A stretch of 64,000 nucleotides of DNA from Pseudovirgaria hyperparasitica (Eukaryota; Ascomycota; Dothideomycetes; Acrospermales; Acrospermaceae), in assembly GCF_010093815.1 (NCBI RefSeq), contig NW_022985561.1:438045-502044 (forward strand), given 5' to 3'. Below, piece after piece: positions 10,635 to 21,800 of the stretch. The notes under the pieces were generated by a model. It ran no database searches, was not told the DNA's origin, and was given only the letters and a program-made list of their open reading frames with translations. Within the stretch, counting starts at the first letter, position 1, and each line of letters begins with the position of its first letter. Made by a program: the position numbers and the translations under genes.

Positions 10635-11753
10635 CTATTTACCATCTCCTTCTCGCCACTCAGCGCCACTGCCAACTTCGGGTACTGGATCTTGCTGTTT
10701 CGTCGCTGGTTCGGCTTCACCGTCGCTCTCGTCCTCAAAAGCATCTGGGTCTGCGAGCGGCTGTCTCTCCGCATCTTTATGCACATCATGAACACCGTCA
10801 TCCGCCGAGATCGAGATCCCTCTGGCACCCCAGCGTCCAGCGCGTCGCGGCCCGGTCTGTGCCTCCGGATCGGATTGGGCCTCTTCATCCTCATCAAAGT
10901 CTGCGCTCTTGCGATTGCCCACAAGCTTGCCAATCAGCCAACCCCTACTCAAATCTTCCGAGTCCACAACTCCCCCAGCACGTAGCTTCACCCTCTGTCT
11001 CGTCCAGTATACCCACGCAAAGTCGACGTAGAACGCGACCTGAATAATGCCGAAGATCCAGGATACCGGGTTGACATCGCCTTCTTTTGCGTATCGCATG
11101 ATCCAGTTCAAGATGTAGAGCGCGCGGTAAGAGCCGAGCGTGACGAGGTAGAAAGAGTCGATCACCGTGGGCACAGTCGTTTGACGCAGTAGAACGAGCT
11201 GCGGGAGTATGCAGAACGCTTCGAGCTCTTCGGAGAATGTCCAGAGGATCTAATGCTGGTCAGTGGGCTTTGGTTAGTCAACGGTGGCGTTGGGCGACAT
11301 ACCTCAAGGATACCGTGACCCTTTGCGAATTTACTGAATATCATGTAGATAAAAGGGGCTGTTACGGCGGAGCCGATGAAGGAGTATCCGCCGAGCTTCC
11401 ACGCCTTCTCACGCTCACGCGTTCGAGCAAAGACGCGCATCATGAGGAAGACGATGTAGCAAGAGGTAGTGATGTATGCGATCTTGAGGACAAAATTCCA
11501 CTTGGAGTGCCAGTCGGTCAGATGGGGTTTGAAGACATCGAGATAGCGGGTACCGAAGACAACGATGTAAAGGATTTGGGTGAGGAGCGAGACGCCTGTG
11601 GAGAGTGAGCATGATTGATGAGGGAAGCAGCAAATGCGACGAGAGAGAACAACCTTCGGCGCTGCGGTTGGAATGTATCGCCCATATCAGGATGAGCTTG
11701 GAGGTTGCGTGGGTGGCATCGCCCAGGATGCGAAAGACGTTGAACTCTGGCAT
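10635..11753 (-). CDS. ERD2: ER lumen protein-retaining receptor (KDEL/HDEL receptor) with a long acidic C-terminal tail
   Basis: Seven-helix receptor that captures K/HDEL-bearing ER proteins in the early Golgi and returns them via COPI. Exons 11753-11654, 11595-11303 and 11249-10635 with introns of 58 and 53 nt give 335 residues. Family landmarks: MPEFNVFRILGDATHATSK at the N-terminus, VVFGTRYLDVFKPH, HGILEILWTFSEELEAFCIL, PQLVLLR, YLVTLGSYRALYILNWIMRY and VAFYVDFAWVYW. The receptor core ends near residue 215 where yeast and animal proteins stop; about 120 further residues follow, acidic and polar (DFDEDEEAQSDPEAQTG, DAFEDESDGEAEP). The tail is in frame and intact, so it is probably a real lineage-specific cytosolic extension. 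Confidence 0.93.
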
Positions 11754-13453
11754 GTTGGGGACTGGTTGGGATGCAAGTGAAGCAGGGGACTAGTGATCCA
11801 TATGACGAAGAGGGGAGCCGGTGTATGGCGTAAGAAAGGATATAGGTTGTACAACAGAATTCGTCTCGCTACAGAAGTAGTAGACAGGAAGCAAAGGTAT
11901 GTCGTTGTTCTGTACAGGACGGCTGGTGTTGCAGAGAACAAGCTTGAGATGAGGCTGAAGCTGAAGCTCACATGGCCAGGTGGTGCAAGATTGACACGTT
12001 CTGGACAGAGCCGCAGCCCAGCCACAGCCACACATATCCTTAGCCACAGTCTTGTCTATACAGTATGTTGGTACATGTTAGCCACATGCGCATTGGGTAG
12101 GTTGGGCCCCTATACCCATTGACACGGACGAAATGAAAATGTTGTCACTTGTCTTAGTACTTGTCTAGTACTATTAAAATCATAGTCCGAATCGTGACGG
12201 TGACAGCACTGTAAGTGACGCTCTTATATATCGATCACTCGTCTTTTACACCTCCACCATACTCGCTTGTTATATACTAGTCAGTGATAGTTCGTTCCTT
12301 TGAGATGCATGATGCAGGTGTGGAGAACTGCATCAACATATATGTATATGTATGCAATTATGCACTGCGAGAGTTGCGAATCGGGGACTTGGACCTGGCG
12401 TGTCGCACTCTCTCGTGCATGTCCGAGGGTATGGATGTCCATATCGCTTCTTCCACAACCGAGCGTCAAGACTTCTCAAGTGATACCCATCAGGCAATAC
12501 CGCATTATATGCCGCGACGGTCTAGGGCTCGTAGGGCTGGCATTGCGACTTGGAAGCCTGTCCTTTAGCATGTCCAAGGGGTCCAGCGAGTCCAGGGTCG
12601 ATAGTCGAGGGTCCCAGGCTCGGGCGGGCTAAACGAAGTCTGGGGGGCCTCAACCGACCGCGTGCCCCTCGTTTGTTGGGCGGCACCCGGCCTGTTTGAC
12701 GGCGGTTTGACAGCTGGCAAAAGTTAATGATGCAATGGGGGCGCTCACTGGCCCCGTTAGTCCGCTCGAGGCTCGCTAAATTAGCTGGGTGGTGCCGCTA
12801 CTGCTAGCTACCGCGGCGTACTTGCTCCCCTAGGTTTAGCTGGGGTGACTGCTGACAGGTGCTCCTGTCTGCTACTGTCCACTACTGCGATAGACATGGC
12901 TGCACTGCTAAATGATGATTATATCATGCAACCACCTGCATGCTGATCAACAAGCTCTCTATTCGGCCGAAAGATACAGTATTAGGTTGTAACCCATCAG
13001 CAAGGACAAGGTCATCAATTAGCAACGGCCCAGGACAAGGGCAGCAAGCAGAAAGCAAAGCAGAAAGCATCTCTCCTCATGAGCGTTGCTTTTCATTGTC
13101 GACCGATGCCCTTCTTCCCGTCCTCGTTCGTCCACACACCTGCGTCGACGATATAGTACCTGGGTACCTGGAAAGTCGTAAGCCCGCACTGCACTGCTCA
13201 TGAACGACGATGTGAGTCTGCTGCTGTCGCGACAATATCTGCATATCTTCTGTTGTGGCTGCTGACAAGTCCCCTATTCCAGAGTGATCGGGACTCGGCG
13301 CTTGGTGAGCAGCATTCGCCGTACGTTGCTTGCCCTGCATCCAGCTTCATTTCATCTTCAAGAGCTTCATCTTCCTCTCACTTCCTCTCCCTCATAAACC
13401 TTGCCATGTAACACTGATCTACATCGTGTAGCACCACTACTTCCATTACTTCC
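11754..13453. other. Intergenic, no supported gene
   Basis: Holds the presumed ERD2 promoter and the upstream region of the methyltransferase. The part 12580-12860 is GC-rich and the part 12120-12360 is AT-rich. No open frame shows family character. An unidentified first exon of the methyltransferase probably lies in the right-hand part. Confidence 0.45.
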
Positions 13454-14822
13454 AGCGCATATGCCTACAGATACGAACTAGGTACGCCCTTTCACCGCAT
13501 CGCCAAGCCTGACACAGCAATCTTATTCTCTTTTAGGCCGTCGCTATCATGCTTTTGAAGCCGAGAGTGCGTATCTGACTCGTCTCAATCGGTGCTCCTT
13601 CACAACTGACCCTTGTCTAGACTATATGCTACCTAATGACGACGTGCGTCCCTCCGATCCCTTGTGCCGCTTTCAGATCCGGACACTAACCCACATGGCC
13701 CTGGCAAGAATGAGGCAGAGCGTTTAGGTTCGTGCTACCATTCCAAGAACTACTTGCCTCACGCTTATCATAAAGCAGATCTACAACACCATGCATTTCG
13801 CCTGACGCTCGGTGGTGCTCTGTACCTATCGCCAATCCCCGATGACGTTCAGAGCGTGCTCGATGTGGGATGCGGCACAGGCATATGGGCCATCGACTTT
13901 GCCGATGAACACCCCTCGGCCAGTGTCGTGGGAATAGACTTGAGGTGAGATCCTTGGCTTTGCTGCATCCGTTTTGAAGCTAAACGCTGCAGTCCAATAC
14001 AACCAAACGAGTATTTACACCCATCCCTAACCACCCCCCTGTCTCGCTCACTTGACCTAGAGTACCGCCAAACTGTTCCTTCGTCATTGATGACGCCGAA
14101 AAGGAATGGCTATACAACGATCAATACGATTTTGTGCATGAGAGGATGCTTTGCTTTGGCATCAGAGACTGGTCTCGCATCTTCCAACAGACTTTCCTGT
14201 CATTCTTCCCCCCTTTTTTTCAATGCAGACTCCTACTGACAACCAAGAAGACATCTGAAACCTGGTGGCTGGATAGAATGTCAAGAAGCATGTTTCCCAC
14301 CAAGATGCGTTTCAAATCCATTACTCACACCTGAGGACTCGCCATACTTAGATTGGAGCAATAGGCTAATCCGTGCGGCCTCGCTTATCGGAGTCGACTT
14401 GACTGCACCAAGATCATTCTCAGATCACCTGCAAAACTGTGGCTTCGTCGATATCCGTGCGCATCAGTACAAGTGGCCTATAGGGCCTTGGCCGAAAGAC
14501 AAGGAGGCCAGGAAGCTGGGTTGCTACGTCAAGGAGAACATGTTTGATTTCTTGCAGGCCGCGTCCCTGGCACTGTTCACGAAAGTCCTGAAAATGTCAA
14601 GATCAGAAATCGAAGTGCTGCTGTCCGAAGTCAGGAAAGATATCAATGGTAAAGAACGGTTTGTGCTATCAATGTAAGTGACTGAGTGTGAGTACAATCA
14701 GCCACCGCTAACTCAGTATCGAAGTGGTGTTTGGTGTGCCCGGAAACCACTGGTGGGTGAACACGGCAACAACAACCATGCCCTCTTCAGCTGGTTGCCA
14801 ACACCTGGAGCTTTGGCAGTGA
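13454..14822 (+). CDS. LaeA-like SAM-dependent methyltransferase, intron-rich, 5' end unresolved
   Basis: Class I methyltransferase of the family that includes fungal LaeA and many secondary-metabolism methyltransferases. Exons that join in frame: up to 13481, 13537-13566, 13621-13643, 13709-13727, 13779-13944, 13993-14010, 14061-14198, about 14248-14673 and 14717-14822. They read YRYELGRRYHAFEAENYMLP, then NDDNEAERLDLQHHAFRLTL, the SAM motif LDVGCGTGIWAIDFADEHPS, VVGIDLSPIQPNEVPPNCSF, YDFVHERMLCFGIRDW, and LKPGGWIECQEACFPP. The final 43-nt intron is optional: unspliced, the protein stops at 14677 after VLSM; spliced, it ends ...IIEVVFGVPGNHWW plus a short tail. The start codon is not found; no ATG precedes the first exon in frame, so another 5' exon is expected upstream. 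The acceptor at 14247 or 14250 is ambiguous. Confidence 0.82.
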
Positions 14823-15317
14823 CACCGGAGCCCGATGACAACCTCTCCGAACAGCAACATCTCGACCAAGAATGATGGTGCTGACATACGCATTCCTTTG
14901 TGCGCGCTGGCCGGCATACAAGGGATGCATACAAGCCATTACTTCACATGGCTTTTCAACACGGCAGCGCACGTCTACCTGTACATGCTTACGACCAGTA
15001 CTCAGATGTAATGATACCCGTCGCAAAAGCCTTCTGCGACAATCAACATTAACGCTTTTCTGTCCTATCTATTTCCAAATCCTCGCTTTTAGTGTGGGCG
15101 TATGTAATTATGTGTGTGTGTGTAATTAGGGTTGACGTTGTGCATTGTAGGAGTAGACGAGATGGACAAATCGTGAGCTCTGATTGGTGTGGCGCTTCAT
15201 GCTGGCGCTTATGAGCAGGAACACCCCGGCGACATGACGTCTAAAGCCGGAGCCGGCTCAAATAGATCAATCTACCCGGACGTCAACCCTGTATCTATGG
15301 CTGTCTCCGGCTATGTG

Positions 15318-15353
15318 TATAAAAACACTAGCCAAAGCATGTCTTTATATAAG
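15318..15353 (+). promoter_or_regulatory. Two TATA-like elements upstream of the dienelactone hydrolase gene
   Basis: TATAAAAA at 15318-15325 and TATATAAG at 15346-15353 lie about 130-160 nt before the start codon at 15481. Position fits a TATA promoter with a leader of roughly 100 nt. Confidence 0.45.
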
Positions 15354-15480
15354 AAAGCCAGTAGAGTGCAAAACCACTCACGCACACCCGCCAGATCCCT
15401 ACAGATCGTCAGCCAATATCACCCACGCCCACCGCACTGTAGTAGCAGCAAAAGCAGCACAAAGCGGGTCAAAGTAAACA

Positions 15481-16395
15481 ATGTCCTCCGACTCGCCCCT
15501 TCCAAAAGCATGCTGCGCGCTCGCACCCGTGACGCCCGGAGCGTACACTCCAAAGGGCACGTACGAAGACATGGCCGGCATGAAGACATACACAACCGGC
15601 CCGCGTGACGCAAGTTTGGCTGTTGTATTCGTCTACGACGCGTTTGGCTTTACGAGTCAGACGCTGCAGGGCGCTGTATGTGTTTTCTTTTCCTACACTG
15701 GTCCTTTCTCATTCTTCATCTTGATCTTCATTGTCGTATTTTTGTTTTTTTTCTCACTTTTGAGGGACTGTGACGAACGAATGAACGACTTAACTCATTC
15801 ACTCAAACAGGATCTCATCGCTGCAGCACTCCCTGCACGCGTCTTCATGCCGGACCTACTCGACGGCGGCATGGACCGTGCGCTCTTCCCCGCTGACACG
15901 CCTGCGAAGCAGAAGCTTGTCGGTGACATGTTTGGTCCCACGGGCAAAGGCGACCTCACACGGTGCGCGTCACACGTGGCCAGCATGCCAGCGCAAATCC
16001 GGGCCTCGGAGCCGGATATCGCGAGCATTGTGGCGCTAGGGCTATGCTGGGGTGGCAAGGTGGTTGTGCTAGCGAGCAATAATGATAGCACGAGGAGTGG
16101 TACGGCAGGTGGGTTTGTGGCGAGTGCGCAGGCGCATCCGAGTCGGTTGGCGGAGGGGGATGCGCGTGGGTTACGGATGCCGCATTTGGTGATGGCGAGT
16201 CGGGATGAGGATGCGGTGGATGTGAGGGCGTTTGAGGCGGTGGATAGGCCGGCTGGGAGTGTGGTGTGTACGTATCCGGATATGAGGCATGGCTGGATGG
16301 GGTCGCGCGCAGAGTTGGATTCGGAGGAGGGGAGGGATGGGTTTAGGAGGGGCTATGAGCAGTTTGTGGGGTGGGTGAAGGAGGTTGTTGGATGA
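15481..16395 (+). CDS. Dienelactone hydrolase family protein
   Basis: Alpha/beta hydrolase with a cysteine nucleophile. Exons 15481-15675 and 15811-16395 give 259 residues, close to fungal homologues. The nucleophile elbow is ALGLCWGGK (Cys), the acid is in VMASRDEDAVD and the base in PDMRHGW. The N-terminal CCALAPVTPGAYTPKGTYED and AVVFVYDAFGF are usual for the fungal family. The 135-nt intron has a GTATGT donor and an AAACAG acceptor; it is a multiple of three and contains no stop, so an unspliced message would read through and insert 45 hydrophobic residues after residue 65. Substrate is unknown. The gene converges on the Zn2Cys6 regulator with 80 nt between stops. Confidence 0.9.
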   Translation: MSSDSPLPKACCALAPVTPGAYTPKGTYEDMAGMKTYTTGPRDASLAVVFVYDAFGFTSQTLQGAVCVFFSYTGPFSFFILIFIVVFLFFFSLLRDCDERMNDLTHSLKQDLIAAALPARVFMPDLLDGGMDRALFPADTPAKQKLVGDMFGPTGKGDLTRCASHVASMPAQIRASEPDIASIVALGLCWGGKVVVLASNNDSTRSGTAGGFVASAQAHPSRLAEGDARGLRMPHLVMASRDEDAVDVRAFEAVDRPAGSVVCTYPDMRHGWMGSRAELDSEEGRDGFRRGYEQFVGWVKEVVG

Positions 16396-16475
16396 GTACC
16401 TTCTGTATGGAGCATGCGAGTGGTGTGTTGACGGATACGTAGGTAGTTTCTTGGTATGCAGAAGTAGGTAATAGC

Positions 16476-18880
16476 TCAGCCTGCTGTGTTCATGTTATAT
16501 CCGTTCAGAGCGGGAGTTGCAGGCCAGGCGCCGTATGAGTTGTCCATAGACGATACTCCTGCACTGGGGTTGTCGAGGTTGAAACCAAACTCCGCTAGTA
16601 GTTGGTCGTCCATGAAGTAGTATGGTTGCATCCAGTCGAAAGTGGTCAAAGCTGGATTAGCTTCGAGTAGAGTGGAGCCCGTATCGGCGGTAGGTATTGC
16701 GTTGCCAGATGTGCATTGAACTGTATATTGTCAATGACTAACCTACACAGCCAGCAGTCATTTGTGAACTTACTCGGTGCATTCTTCTTACATTCGTCTT
16801 CATTAGTGAGTGGATACGCCCCAGCCTGACCGCCAAACTCCTCTCTCCACCACCACAGCGTGTCAGCGATCGGACTCATGATCAGTCGACTTCTGATACG
16901 CAGAGCGGAGAACTCAGACCCGTCTGGCTTCTTAAACGCCTTATCGCTACTCCAGAGTTGTGTGACAACGGGAATGAGCTTTGTCTGGGCGTCCTTGTTC
17001 CCGTGAGAGAGCAGCTTGGCCATGTCGAGGCTGAAGAATAGCTTCTGTCTGGCGACGTCAACATCCAAGTACCTTGCAAACCAACTTTTCAGTAATCGCA
17101 AAATTGACGTTGCAGCCAATAGGATCCCAAAGGTGAGATGTCGAGGTGCATATGCCAACGTTCCGGGGTTGTTCTTGTCCATGCCGTTGATCAGCTCAAT
17201 GACCTGGCAAGCACTGTTGTAGATACGCGTGAACGCCGGTGCTTCCTTGACGTTGGGCTCTTTGTAGAAATGAAATACGAGAATTGTGAGTCGAGAGATG
17301 GCCCAATTCACTCGAGTCAATTCCGTGGGTGCTTGGTGCTCGACGTCGTGTAGCTGGCCCTCGAAAACTCGGAGCAGGATATCTAGTGTGAGCTCTCTTT
17401 CGGGTGGTAGCTTTCGCAATCCATTTTCAAGGAGAGCGTCACAACATCTCGCCTCAATTCGATGGAGTGTCAGCCCGTAGTTTAGACTTGGAGACAGTCT
17501 CGCTGTTAGATGGGAGACCTGCTCAGGGTCGTGACTTTTGTCTAGAATGGTCATGGGATTTTGACCTACAAAGGCTGCACATCTACGTTGAATTAGTGGT
17601 TGATGCCCTGACTATGCACAGTAGAATGCCCGTACCGATGATACACAATGACCACACGAGCCCAGATCCCACAACGGTCATCCACTTCGGCTTCAGTGAG
17701 CCTAAGCTTGACCCTCGAAAAGTCTTGAGACGAAGCTGGAATATGCAGCCCAATCTGCATTGCAATATGAAGCAATGCTCCCGCCATAGGATACGCTACG
17801 TCTGAATCATACACGCCCTTCGGAAAAGGCCAAGTCAGGAGGAGCAGTAAGGCTTTGACGGTCTGTATTGTCGGCTGCTTCTGCAGCGTTGTCAAAGCGA
17901 GACTGACAACTTTTGGTGCCAGGGAGTAGAGCAGAGAAAGATCTTTCGTATATGTCCTGCATGCAGTGCCGATGACTGCCCAAAAAAGCAGAGGTGACTC
18001 CATGAAGTAGGCATTCGGCGGTACGGATGGATCGAGAATTTTCAGAAATCGATGATAATGGTCAAAATACCTGTACAACTGGTCAACATAGCCAGGTTGT
18101 CGTTTTATCACTTGACTCACATCATGAATATTTCGTCAAGTGTATTGCCCGAAACTTTGGTTCCATCGAGAGTCTGATCGTACGTACCTCTGGCTAATTG
18201 ATCCGGTGTGTGCACCGGAGTATGTATCGGGTACCTGTTGGTATGCAAAGGTCCGCTGTTGTAGTCTAGTGAAACCTGGTTTGCCACAGGAGGTTGGAAT
18301 GTCGGAGGTCCCAACGGAGATGCACTCGCTCCACTACTGAAAGTCTGTGTGCGTGGACTCGTAAGTTCTGCAGAGCCCCTTGTATTGCCAAGCTGTTGTT
18401 TCAGTGCCTCGGTCTCTTTCTCTAGCTCCGAAAGGCGTCTGTTTGATGTGAATAAACGATGCTAAACAATCAAAAGGTATCATAAGATTGCGTTAAGCGT
18501 TCTCGAGCAGAGTCGAGCCGTGTATAGATATGTGTAAAATGTGAAGATGCAGGCAAACTGATTAACATGTGACGTACTTTCGCTTGTGCTCTCTTTTGAA
18601 AGGATCGCTAATCACGCATTGTATCTTCATTTTCCCACACCGCGTGCATGGCCCATCCTGGTTGAGGTATGCATCACATTTTGCCTAAGCGTCGTCAGTA
18701 TACTACGAACTTGCATAATGTCATCCGTCTGCTGATTACTAGTCAGCAAGAATCTCACCTTCTGCTGCCGGCACTCGGTGCATGCTTTGCGTGCTCGTTT
18801 CATCAGTCTTTGTCGATTAGCACGATACGCGTTAAACTTGGTATTGTGCGATACCTTTGGTGCCCTGTCGACTCAGTCAT
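16476..18880 (-). CDS. Zn(II)2Cys6 transcription factor
   Basis: Nuclear DNA-binding regulator. Seven exons (18880-18855, 18807-18759, 18684-18578, 18438-18121, 18070-17636, 17582-16774, 16720-16476) keep frame throughout and give 662 residues. The binuclear zinc cluster spans residues 18-48 with spacing C-x2-C-x6-C-x9-C-x2-C-x6-C (ACTECRQQKAKC and PCTRCGKMKIQC), followed by SDPFKREHKRKRLSELEKE, a basic linker and a likely coiled-coil dimerisation segment. The middle region begins FDHYHRFLKILDPSVPP, typical of the fungal regulatory domain. The C-terminus is Asn/Ser/aromatic-rich (DWMQPYYFMDDQLLAEFGF), as in activation regions. The finger resembles WAR1-type regulators, but that is only an impression. 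The neighbouring hydrolase converges with it. Confidence 0.9.
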
Positions 18881-21800
18881 TCTGTCACATCTCCAGTGGA
18901 TGACTGGTTTGGTGAACAGGACGAGTAGAGGTCCCGCTGATCCAGAGTCGGTGAAGACGCACGGACCATACAGGCTGGAGTAGCCTAACCTTGAACGCCG
19001 GTAGGTTAAGCTTTACTATATTACAAGCGCCGTTGCATTCATAGCTACATGTGTCTACTTTCTAAATTTTATAACCATAATGAAGAAGGAGAGACAGAGA
19101 AGATGAATATACATGAGCTTGAATGCATGATCTTCGTACATACTTGAGTCTTCGTCCACTGCCGTCCATCTTTTGTACGCTATACTACTTCCACGGCGCT
19201 CAGTCACACATATTGTCTTATTGCGAGAACTGTACTCAACACCTACTCGAAAGAGCTCCCTGCAAAATATTGAAGCAAAATGACAAAAGGGCTATAATAC
19301 CCAGCGCTAGCACTGAGTAATTAACGTTGACTCCGGGAGATACTGTAGGACCCCTGACAACAACACCAGTTGAGTGCATAGATAGCATTGCCGTGCTGAT
19401 GGTTGCAGTAATTACTATTGATATATCAGATCGCATTATCACTAATCATAAGTAAACGCACGAGATCTGAGATCTCTATGATCAATACACCCGTGACCTA
19501 GCTCTAAGGGGCCACAGGACACTGATAGAGGTCTCAGAATTCGCCTTTCAAGAGCCTGAATAACTCACAGTCGCTTTTCAGGATCATCTTAAGTGATATG
19601 TTGATGAAGATATTATTCGGTCCTCGGGAGCATCAGACACCGTTGATAATTGATCAAGCGTAGCATTCCAGGGTGACTCTACTAAGCACAGCCTCCTGGA
19701 AGTTCTATTGACAAGTCGATAACTGCAATATCAGAATCTAGATTATGGTAGTTGGCTGACGCCGATGGTCAGTGCTGCTGATATCGATTGGAAGTTTGTC
19801 CATCATACTGTCTATAGCGTGAGACTCATAGGTTTGAAGCAAACAACTTATAGTCCGAGACAACTAACACAGCTTATCAAATAGATTTTTGTCTTCTATG
19901 GTTACTCTTATGGATTTCTGACGTCATAAGCAATAACAAGCTTTATGCAACACAAGTAAATCATGCAGATCATTTGTAAGCTGGTGACTACGAGCATGTC
20001 AGATGGATAGTGGACACTTTTTACGAGCTTTGCGTGCATGACTGTCTTCTATTATCATATAGATGCAGTTCCATTATGTGGGATATGTCAGTAGCTCAAG
20101 GCCTTGGCTTATCATTGATTCATAGAGGAAGCTTTATGAAGCTGGGCGACCTAATCTCGAAAGCCGGGGCCTGTTCGTGACTTCCTAGTCCGAATGTCTT
20201 TCTGACCAGCACCTTAATCATGCTAATACTTGCTTTTATCTTATAAGTCCTTATGATATTCCACTAGCGCTATATGTACTTTGCCTCATTCTATTCAGAC
20301 ATTACTATAACAAGTCAGAGGTTCATGCTTTCGGCAGGAGTCATTATGTATGCAGTCCAATTGTAGAAGTCTTATTTATTAGCAAAGAAGACAATACGAC
20401 TGATCTGCCTACGCGAAATCAATAGTGTTCTTCTCTAGCCTGGCCAACATGGACAGGTCTTCGGAGCACAAAGAGGTGTACTAGAGATCCAAAGATGAGC
20501 AACTTTCACATATTAAATTGTCACTCAAGTGTTGTAGTTGCTGCCGGGAATGTAATTGGCAAGGAAACATTAATGGAGCAGAAAGGAATATGTATATATG
20601 AATGACCCCTAGTGAGTCACGCTTTAGTTTTGTCTACTCTTAAGCTGGTCTCGATTAGTTGGTTCTTGATGACGCGGCATATCTGGAAGCAGCATTCCGT
20701 TCAAGAGTTCGAATTATACATACTTTACAGTGTGTGACACGAAAGGTCTCATAATTGCACTCGACTTCTGATACGATTACGATCGTAAAGAAGGACCGTC
20801 CGACGCTATTCTAACGAGATACAGGTCACTCAAGGCATTGCTAGGTCCCGTCGCCATTTTTGAGACTATCAGCAAGTCTAGTTTCCAAACGAAGAAATTT
20901 TGCGCGAATTCTTAAACTTAGTTGGCGTTCCGTATGAAGCGTTATTTGCGTTCGTTTGAAGATCAAGATGACGCCTTGTTACCGGTCTTCACTGCTTACT
21001 TCCTCGACCCATGCGTGTTAGGAACGGACGATGTTCCTACACCCTGTAAGATTGAAGGTAGATGTCGCTCACCCCGCGTACGATTTATTCCACCAATAAG
21101 AGACAAGTATCACAGCCAGGGCTCTTCATCAACGATAGTAATGAAGAATGACCAGCTCCGAGACACTGGGCCTAGTAGTTTGCCTTGTATATCACTTATC
21201 CTGCCCTCGTAGCAGACCTTCCATGTTCCAGGTCGTCATTTTTATGTCTGGGAAGTTCAGCTCTAGATCTAAGCAACGCCACGTCTGTTATACATTATGC
21301 ACTATACTGTAAGACTTCATCGGTAGCATTTCGACACTTGTTTAGCTTTCTAGCTCTCCACGAATGTGCCCGGGAAGAACAGTTGGTATAATCCGTGCCA
21401 TCAGGCTACAACAACCCAGCATAGAATAGTGAGTCCAGCAAGGAGCATTTCCGTACAAACGCATCTGTTCCCGAGGAGAGATAGGGCAGAAGTATTTTCA
21501 ATAACAGATTACGAGTATTCTTCGTGCTGCAATATTCAGGGACGAGTCTAAAGGTTGTTGTCAGCACTCTAAACACTGCTCATGCAGCAACACCCACGAC
21601 GCTTCGTTCATGCGGGCAGGGTGGCTCAACCTGGGCTGTCTGGGTTCTGGAAATGCCCTTGCTTGGCCAGGCAGGCGTTCAAACAGCCATGCCTTGTTCT
21701 AATGACGTGCTTGTTACTTCCTCTTTTACACGGAGATACTTCCTACTTAAAGGCAACGCTGTTGCTTAACATGTGTGGCCGGTGCACATACAGTTGGACC

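Noticed and set aside
19540-20430. Possible trace of an old LTR-type element
   Set aside because: A short stretch faintly suggests a retroelement-like peptide, but no terminal repeats, domains or boundaries can be recognised, so no element is called.
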